A stretch of DNA of 10,690 bases from Geobacillus icigianus. Its GTDB lineage: Bacteria > Bacillota > Bacilli > Bacillales > Anoxybacillaceae. Positions 6,471 through 10,690 of the stretch are shown piece by piece. Within the stretch, counting starts at the first letter, position 1. Every line of letters starts with the position of its first letter. The stretch lies in NCBI RefSeq assembly GCF_000750005.1, contig NZ_JPYA01000122.1, positions 1 to 10,690 on the forward strand, written 5' to 3'. The notes beneath the pieces were generated by a model. That model was not told where the DNA came from, did not search any database, and was given only the letters and a program-made list of their open reading frames with translations. The position numbers and the translations under genes were made by a program.

Positions 6471-6760
6471 CGGTCATCTCCTCCTTTATCATGAATGGTC
6501 ATCCATACCCAAACATTGGACAACTTCGAGCGAAGGCCGCCAAAGCATCGGAAAGGAGGATGAAACACAACGGTGTCCCCTACATCCATCGGTCGTACAC
6601 AAAGACTCGATGACATGTTCCGGCCATTGGCTGCTTTCTCTCTACGATAGTTGAACAGCATATGTCGTTCCTTCTTTCCCCCGATGTTCCGATTAAATCC
6701 AAAGCTACAAATTTCTCATTTTCCTCATCGTCATGCTCCTCTTTTTCCTCTTCGCCCATC
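6471..6760 (-). other. Long 5' leader of the HtrA gene
   Basis: If the TATGAT at 6766-6761 is the -10 element, transcription would begin near 6754 and the leader would be about 285 nt, long for a bacterial gene. Within it an open frame of 66 codons (6661-6461, minus) starts with ATG 8 nt after GAAGGAA and overlaps the htrA start codon by 10 nt. It does not resemble a known family. The leader could hold a regulatory structure or a translated leader peptide, or be plain spacer. Confidence 0.4.
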
Positions 6761-6794
6761 ATCATACCGAAGCAAAGTGAAAAAATGGTGAAAA
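6761..6794 (-). promoter_or_regulatory. Promoter of htrA with response-regulator-type direct repeat
   Basis: On the minus strand TTTTCACCATTTTTTCAC (6794-6777) consists of two TTTTCAC heptamers 11 bp apart start to start, then 10 bp, then TATGAT (6766-6761). The -35 position 17 bp upstream would be ACCATT, which is poor, so an activator bound over it is expected. An 11-bp spacing puts both half-sites on one face of DNA, as is common for OmpR/PhoB-family regulators. Confidence 0.75.
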
Positions 6795-6829
6795 ATCCTC
6801 GGCAACTCGGCTTTCCTTTGCCTTTTCCA

Positions 6830-6863
6830 TTTTCACCTTTTTTTCACGTAGATTTGCTATGAT
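6830..6863 (+). promoter_or_regulatory. Promoter of the two-component operon, mirror copy of the htrA box
   Basis: TTTTCACCTTTTTTTCAC (6830-6847) is the same direct-repeat box (17 of 18 bases identical to the htrA side), followed by exactly 10 bp and TATGAT (6858-6863). The -35 position would be ACCTTT, again poor. This predicts positive autoregulation of the response regulator gene. The predicted leader to the ATG at 6896 is short, about 25 nt, and holds AGGAGG at 6883-6888. Confidence 0.75.
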
Positions 6864-6895
6864 AAAAGCAAGGATGGAAAACAGGAGGAACGCCC

Positions 6896-7567
6896 ATGAA
6901 AATATTGCTGGCGGAAGATGATCTCCATCTAGGAGAACTGATCGTTCATTTGTTGAAGAAAAAAGGGATTGATCAGATCGATTGGGTGCAGGAAGGGGAA
7001 GACGCGTACGACTACGCCATGGCGGAATTTTACGATGTCGTCGTGCTCGATTGGATGATGCCGAACGGCGATGGGGTGGAGATTTGCCGCCGCTTGCGGC
7101 AAAACGGTTACACAGGCGCCATTTTGATGTTGACGGCGAAAGACGCGGTGCAAGACCGTGTCACCGGGCTTGAATCCGGGGCGGACGATTACTTGGTCAA
7201 ACCGTTTGAAATCGACGAGCTCGTCGCGCGGCTCAAAGCGCTTGCACGTCGGACGTTCGTCCCGCTCCAAGAGGAAAAAGTGTCGTTTCACGGCTTCACC
7301 CTCAACCGGACAAGCCATACGCTGCATCGCGGTGACGAGGAAATTTTCCTCACCCCGCGCGAGTTTCAGCTTCTGGATTTGCTCGTGCAAAACCAAGGGC
7401 AAGTCGTGCCGCGTGAGACGATATTGGACCGCGTCTGGGGCTGGGACGCCGACGTCTCAATGAAAACGATCGATGCGACGATCAAATTGCTCCGTAAAAA
7501 ATTAAAAGACGATGTCATCCAAACGGTGCGCGGGGTGGGATATAAAATTGATCAATCAATGGAATGA
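6896..7567 (+). CDS. OmpR/PhoB-family response regulator
   Basis: The 223-residue protein has a receiver domain (about 1-120) with the acidic pair Asp8/Asp9, phosphoacceptor Asp52 in VVLDWMMP, Thr80 and Lys102 (LVKPF). A winged-helix DNA-binding domain follows (about 128-220), with FTLNRTSHTLHR, LTPREFQLLDLL and IQTVRGVGYKI. AGGAGG is 7 nt before the ATG. The kinase gene overlaps its 3' end, so the two are co-transcribed and probably translationally coupled. Its likely targets in this window are the two matching boxes at 6777-6794 and 6830-6847, which makes it the regulator of htrA and of its own operon. The sequence does not look like a close CssR relative; the partner kinase is closer in architecture to CiaH-type enzymes. 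Confidence 0.93.
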   Translation: MKILLAEDDLHLGELIVHLLKKKGIDQIDWVQEGEDAYDYAMAEFYDVVVLDWMMPNGDGVEICRRLRQNGYTGAILMLTAKDAVQDRVTGLESGADDYLVKPFEIDELVARLKALARRTFVPLQEEKVSFHGFTLNRTSHTLHRGDEEIFLTPREFQLLDLLVQNQGQVVPRETILDRVWGWDADVSMKTIDATIKLLRKKLKDDVIQTVRGVGYKIDQSME

Positions 7568-8921
7568 ATGGCGCAACTGGCTGCGCCGTTTAGGAAGCGC
7601 GGACTTGTTCCGCCGCACCCATTGGCGGCTGACGGCGCTTTACAGCGGCATTTTTACTTTGTTCTTGGCTTTGTTTATCGTCATCGCCGCCGCTTTGTTT
7701 TATTGGATCACGACATCGGATCAGGAGCGGCGCATCGTTCGCCTCGCTGAACAAGAAGCCAATACGATGGAACAGTTTTTGTTAAAGCAAAACGATTTTG
7801 ACTTGTTCGATGACGAAAGTCTTGTATTGCTCAGCGAAGATCAACTCTTTTTTTACGTAATCGGCCCTAACGGCGATTTGCTTGCCGGGGATGAAGTCCA
7901 TCCGCGCCTGCGCCCGTACTTTTTGCACGCCTTGTCTCGTCTAAATATGAACGCACGTGCGCCAGTTTATTTGACCGTATCATTGCCCGAGCATATGCCG
8001 GGCCTAGCCCGCGACGCCGCCCGTGACTGGCGGGTGCTCGCCGCCGCCCGTCCGCTCGTCATTCATGGCAATGTCGTCGGCATCTTGTATATCGGAATGG
8101 ATGTGACCTCGTTTTTCGGGGTGTTCCATTGGCTGCTTATTGTGCTGATCGGTCTTGCCGTTCTCTTTCTCGCCGTCGGCGTGGCGCTCAGTTACTTCAT
8201 GTCGAAGCGGGCGCTCGTGCCGATTGAAGAAGCGTACGAGCGGCAGCGCCAATTTGTCGCCGACGCCTCTCATGAATTGCGCACACCGCTGAGTGTCGTC
8301 TTTTCATCTGTTGAGGCGCTCACAATGGAAGAAGACGTGATGAAAAACGAGTTTGCCCGCCGTCTGCTTGACCGCCTTCGCGAGGAGTTGAAGCGGATCA
8401 CGAAACTGATGAACGATCTCTTGACGCTCGCCCGCGCCAATGCGAGACACGCCGCGTTGGAACTGGCGAAACAGACGTTTGATTTTCGCCCGCACGCCGA
8501 GCGCACGTTTCAGCTCGTCGCGGAACTGGCGGCGAAAAAACAGCTCACGATGCGCTTTCACGCTCCGGAACAAGCGGTCGTGACGGCCGATCCGGACAAA
8601 CTGACGCAGCTGCTGTACATTTTGCTTGATAACGCGATCAAATACACCCCAGAAGGCGGAGAAGTGACATTGTCGATCCGCACCGAGCCGAAGCAGTTCA
8701 TCCTTTCCGTCAAAGACACCGGCATCGGCATCCCGCCGGAAGACATCGGCCGCATTTTCGACCGCTTTTACCGCGTCGACAAAGCGCGCTCGCGCCAACA
8801 AGGCGGCCACGGCCTGGGGCTGTCCATCGCGAAGTGGATCGTCGACACTCACGGCGGCACGATCCATGTCGACAGCCAGCTCGGGCAAGGGACGGAGTTT
8901 ATCGTACGTCTACCTGCTTAG
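7548..8921 (+). CDS. Membrane sensor histidine kinase, CiaH-like architecture without a clear HAMP domain
   Basis: From the TTG at 7548 the protein has 457 residues. Membrane segments at about 29-54 and 189-215 enclose an extracytoplasmic sensor of some 135 residues, with a PAS/Cache-like tail (FFYVIGPNGDLLAG and later PLVIHGNVVGILYIG). The kinase core has the phospho-accepting His242 in DASHELRTPLS, the N box with Asn362 in LLDNAIKYTPEGG, DTGIGIPPED, and GGHGLGLSIAKWIVDTHGG. Only about 20 residues separate the second membrane segment from the H box, too few for a standard HAMP. I chose the TTG because GGGGTGGG lies just upstream and it overlaps the regulator's end by 20 nt. The next in-frame ATG would remove the first membrane segment, and the in-frame ATG at 7512 lies well inside the regulator gene. 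No intact gene follows. Confidence 0.9.
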   Translation: MINQWNEWRNWLRRLGSADLFRRTHWRLTALYSGIFTLFLALFIVIAAALFYWITTSDQERRIVRLAEQEANTMEQFLLKQNDFDLFDDESLVLLSEDQLFFYVIGPNGDLLAGDEVHPRLRPYFLHALSRLNMNARAPVYLTVSLPEHMPGLARDAARDWRVLAAARPLVIHGNVVGILYIGMDVTSFFGVFHWLLIVLIGLAVLFLAVGVALSYFMSKRALVPIEEAYERQRQFVADASHELRTPLSVVFSSVEALTMEEDVMKNEFARRLLDRLREELKRITKLMNDLLTLARANARHAALELAKQTFDFRPHAERTFQLVAELAAKKQLTMRFHAPEQAVVTADPDKLTQLLYILLDNAIKYTPEGGEVTLSIRTEPKQFILSVKDTGIGIPPEDIGRIFDRFYRVDKARSRQQGGHGLGLSIAKWIVDTHGGTIHVDSQLGQGTEFIVRLPA

Positions 8922-8934
8922 ATGTTAGGGCGCG

Positions 8935-9267
8935 CTTGCCATTGGCAGGCGGCAAGGCACTCGGGCTTTCTTCTGAATCGGGTAGAAGATTGTCGTGCTG
9001 ATTTTGCAATTGACAACAAGCACTGGAACATTTCCGCTCGAACTGAACCAGCGTTCGTTCCAACACTTTAACGCTTGGCTTCCGATAACGTATTCGATTT
9101 TCGGATTAAAATCGGTCATCTCAAGCGGCAATTTCTCATTGATGTAGGAAAACGTCGGCAAGCTGCTTCTATTTGTTGTCGCCATGATGATAGGAACGAT
9201 CGTCTATTTGACTATCCAACATCGCCGCCCATTTGCAACCGCCATCGAACAAGCTTCTGAAGCGTAA
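8935..9267 (+). pseudogene. YhgE/Pip-type membrane protein, C-terminal remnant
   Basis: Downstream of the kinase a decayed reading frame matches the last part of YhgE/Pip-like ABC-2-type membrane proteins. It reads GGKALGL (one frame, near 8950-8970), then, after a frameshift and a stop near 8980, VVLILQLTTSTGTFPLELNQ. Next come AWLPITYSIFGLKSVI, a TAG at 9145-9147, and a final membrane segment LLLFVVAMMIGTIVYLTIQ ending with TAA at 9265-9267. The TFP.EL...F....WLPxTY pattern is characteristic of this family's C-terminus. About 100 residues of a protein that is normally several hundred residues long remain, with at least one frameshift and one internal stop. The gene may once have followed the kinase. 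Family assignment is fairly firm; function is lost. Confidence 0.75.
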
Positions 9268-9290
9268 TTGCTTCAGAAGCTTGTTTTTTT
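9248..9290 (+). terminator. Strong Rho-independent terminator
   Basis: AACAAGCTTCTGAAGC (9248-9263) pairs perfectly with GCTTCAGAAGCTTGTT (9270-9285) around a 6-nt loop, with T residues at 9284-9290. The stop codon of the YhgE-type remnant (9265-9267) lies in the loop. It probably now terminates the response regulator-kinase transcript, about 330 nt after the kinase stop. Confidence 0.93.
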
Positions 9291-9384
9291 ACTATCGATC
9301 CCATTGGGATCATTCTTTCATGATTTTGATTTGATGCAAGAGACAATGAGGAAGAACGGTTTTTTCATGTTCTTTCTCACCTTT

Positions 9385-9418
9385 CCCACCTTCCGAGCGA
9401 AAATGAGGCGGGTTTTTT
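9385..9418 (+). terminator. Possible weak terminator
   Basis: CCCACCT (9385-9391) can pair with AGGCGGG (9406-9412) with one mismatch, followed by six T at 9413-9418. It lies only about 100 nt after a strong terminator and has no gene of its own upstream, so its role is doubtful. Confidence 0.35.
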
Positions 9419-9484
9419 CTAGATGTTTGCTTGGTTACAGAGCCAAACGTGAGTTGACGTTCAAAAATCTCCTTGAAACATTGC

Positions 9485-9699
9485 CTACTCCTTGAGCAAA
9501 CTTTTCAATTCCATTTCATACTTGGAAGGAACAATCCCGTATTTTCCTGTTTTTTATCGAAGATCATTGTATGATTTTCCTTAAACCAAATGTTGTAATT
9601 GAATAACCGGTCTTTCGCTTTTGGATGTTCGAGCCAAAAACGATAGTCAGGTTGATCTTCGTCGACTTTGGCTGCTTTTGACCATTCTACGAATTTCAT
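9485..9699 (-). pseudogene. Small unknown protein gene with apparent 1-nt deletion
   Basis: An ATG at 9699-9697 with AAAGGAA just upstream opens a frame MKFVEWSKAAKVDEDQP..., acidic-basic and rich in aromatic residues (Trp6, Trp22, Trp38). It ends at TGA 9505-9507, giving 64 residues. If one base is added to the six-A run (minus strand, 9555-9550), the frame instead continues as TGKYGIVPSKYEMELKSLLK to TAG at 9487-9485, giving 71 residues with a far more protein-like tail. I therefore read it as a 71-residue protein gene frameshifted in a homopolymer. A sequencing error or slippage at the A-run is possible. An insertion-sequence end lies only 15-16 bp upstream of the ATG, so its own promoter has been cut off. 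The family is not recognised, and no motif suggests a function. Confidence 0.55.
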
Positions 9700-9764
9700 G
9701 ATTTCCTTTATTCTACTGTAGATGAGCAAATTTGCTAACATAAATTGACAGCTAAACAAAAAAG

Positions 9765-9832
9765 GAGACATGAACCCAGCTCCTTGAGTAAAATAGATGT
9801 GCTCAAACTACCCGCAAGGAGGTTCATGTCTC
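9765..9832 (+). promoter_or_regulatory. Leader hairpin that hides the transposase ribosome binding site
   Basis: GAGACATGAACC (9765-9776) pairs perfectly with GGTTCATGTCTC (9821-9832), which ends directly before the transposase ATG at 9833. Inside it, TCCTT (9781-9785) can pair with AAGGA (9816-9820), so the Shine-Dalgarno AAGGAGG (9816-9822) would be fully base-paired. This is the logic known from IS10 and IS50, where transcripts entering from outside fold and block transposase translation. That it works so here is inference. Confidence 0.65.
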
Positions 9833-10690
9833 ATGAATAGATTAGCACATCATCAAGGAATCCACAAGTTTTTCATGACGCTGGGATTGGCGCTTTATTT
9901 CTCGAAACCGGTCATCAAGCATCTCGTTCATATTGTGGATGCCTTGACTACCAAGGGATTTTCGGGAACATTGACCGATGTCCATCACTGGAGTTTTCAT
10001 CCCAATCATCGAACCACGCTCAGCCATTTTTTCACGAAAAGCCCTTGGGATGAAGAGACGTTGCTTCGCAAACTCCAGCAATGGATCCTTCATCGCATCC
10101 AGCGAATCGCCAAACAGGAGAATCAACCCCTTTTTGTTTCGATTGATGATACGATTTGCCAAAAAACGAAGCCTTCGTCACGGGCTGCCCGCGCCATTCA
10201 AGGGTGTGATTGGCACTACTCGCACAAAGATCATCAATCCGTTTGGGGGCATTCGCTCGTTTGGCTGATGGTGCATACTTTCTCGCAAGCGTTCCCGTTC
10301 GCCTTTCGTCTGTATGACAAGACGGCGGGAAGAAGCAAGATCGACCTAGCGATCGAGATGCTTTCCTCGCTCAAGGGGAAACGGGCTCAGCCGGTGTATG
10401 TGCTCATGGATTCGTGGTATCCGTCCCAAGCGCTCATCGAAGCCTGCCTGAAACAAGGATTCCATGTCATCGCCATGCTCAAGACGAACCGGATTCTCTA
10501 TCCGAAAGGTATCGCCATCCAAGCGAAGAAGTTCGCCCGCTATATCGAGCCCAACGACACCCGCCTCGTCACGGTGGGGAAGGAGCGTTACCGCGTGTAT
10601 CGCTACGAGGGAGCGATCCATGGCCTCGATGACGCGGTGGTGCTGCTGGCTTGGAAGGCGGATGAACCGATGACGCCAGATCATCTCCAT
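9833..10690 (+). CDS. DDE transposase, IS701/IS4-superfamily type, 3' end outside the window
   Basis: 286 codons are visible without a stop up to the window edge. The protein begins MNRLAHHQGIHKFFMTLGL and has RTTLSHFFTKSPWDEETL near residues 60-80, a pattern typical of the N-terminal part of IS701-type enzymes. The first catalytic Asp is in FVSIDDT (Asp105 or Asp106), and the second is Asp193 in VYVLMDSWYPS. The catalytic Glu is expected beyond the visible part. AAGGAGG at 9816-9822 lies 10 nt before the ATG and is part of the leader hairpin. Codon use is GC-rich like the resident genes. Nothing visible suggests the enzyme is broken, but completeness cannot be judged. The exact insertion-sequence family is my recognition, not a search result. 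Confidence 0.88.
   Translation, partial: MNRLAHHQGIHKFFMTLGLALYFSKPVIKHLVHIVDALTTKGFSGTLTDVHHWSFHPNHRTTLSHFFTKSPWDEETLLRKLQQWILHRIQRIAKQENQPLFVSIDDTICQKTKPSSRAARAIQGCDWHYSHKDHQSVWGHSLVWLMVHTFSQAFPFAFRLYDKTAGRSKIDLAIEMLSSLKGKRAQPVYVLMDSWYPSQALIEACLKQGFHVIAMLKTNRILYPKGIAIQAKKFARYIEPNDTRLVTVGKERYRVYRYEGAIHGLDDAVVLLAWKADEPMTPDHLH

Larger units (their letters stand above)
9715..10690 (+). mobile_element. Insertion sequence, left part (continues beyond the window)
   Basis: The left end is at about 9715-9716, where a 30-bp block identical to 418-447 begins. It is followed by a leader of about 90 bp and a DDE transposase gene that is still open at the last base. The right end and target duplication are outside the window. 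The start of the element was placed from the repeat boundary, so it is uncertain by a base or two. The transposase resembles IS701/IS4-superfamily enzymes. Confidence 0.85.

Noticed and set aside
6580..6765. Minus-strand frame beginning MMMGEEEKEEHDDEENEKF upstream of htrA
   Set aside because: Its ATG cluster overlaps the predicted -10 element, so the htrA promoter could not transcribe it, and its acidic low-complexity start has no ribosome binding site.
6929..7402. 157-codon minus-strand frame opposite the response regulator
   Set aside because: Shadow of a gene with complete receiver and DNA-binding motifs; no ribosome binding site or family resemblance.
6896..8921. Naming the pair cssR/cssS
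   Set aside because: Gene arrangement fits, but the kinase lacks the HAMP and H-box style of CssS as I know it, so no symbol is given.
9268..9495. 75-codon plus-strand frame after the kinase operon
   Set aside because: It starts inside the loop and arm of a perfect terminator, crosses a second weak terminator and has no ribosome binding site.
9770..9787. Five-codon leader peptide (MNPAP) in the transposase leader
   Set aside because: AAAGGAG is only about 2-3 nt from the ATG, too close for good initiation; better explained as part of the hairpin arm.

Overview
The window looks like a piece of a Geobacillus/Parageobacillus-type genome, that is, a thermophilic Bacillaceae. The intact genes have GC-rich third codon positions and strong AGGAGG-type ribosome binding sites. 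The proteins are of Firmicutes type, and the DNA between them is AT-richer and full of insertion-sequence ends, short inverted-repeat elements and decayed genes. The genus is inferred from style and was not confirmed by any search.

Layout. At the left edge (1-27, minus) is what may be the first nine codons of a gene leaving the window. From 28 to 1232 no intact gene is visible. That stretch holds a solitary insertion-sequence end (418-447), three copies of a roughly 139-bp miniature inverted-repeat element (505-644, 839-977, 974-1112) and an orphan terminator (761-804). An intact 570-residue membrane metalloprotease of the M48/HtpX type follows (1233-2945, plus), ending at a long-armed hairpin terminator. 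From 3095 to 4743 lie remnants: the C-terminus of an aldehyde dehydrogenase broken by a frameshift (3521-3770, minus) and a beta-propeller-like fragment (4089-4742, minus). Positions 4787-5152 hold a nested stack of miniature elements, one split at its internal CTAG by two others.

The functional core is 5206-8921. A membrane-anchored HtrA/DegP-type serine protease (minus) is divergent from an OmpR-type response regulator and a histidine kinase (plus, overlapping genes). Between them are two mirror-image promoters. Each has the same 18-bp direct-repeat box exactly 10 bp upstream of the same TATGAT -10 hexamer, and neither has a good -35. The simplest reading is that the response regulator activates both htrA and its own operon, a cell-envelope or secretion-stress switch analogous to CssRS-htrB of Bacillus subtilis and CiaRH-htrA of streptococci.

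The right end is again decayed and mobile. It has a YhgE/Pip-type membrane protein remnant whose stop codon lies in the loop of a perfect terminator (9248-9290) and a small gene with an apparent 1-nt deletion (9485-9699). It ends with the left end of an insertion sequence whose DDE transposase (9833 onward) runs off the window. The transposase start region can fold so that its Shine-Dalgarno sequence is hidden.

No wholly new system is visible. The points most worth checking are the mirror promoters, the CTAG-targeting miniature element family, and the transposase leader hairpin with a look-alike stem 6.7 kb away.
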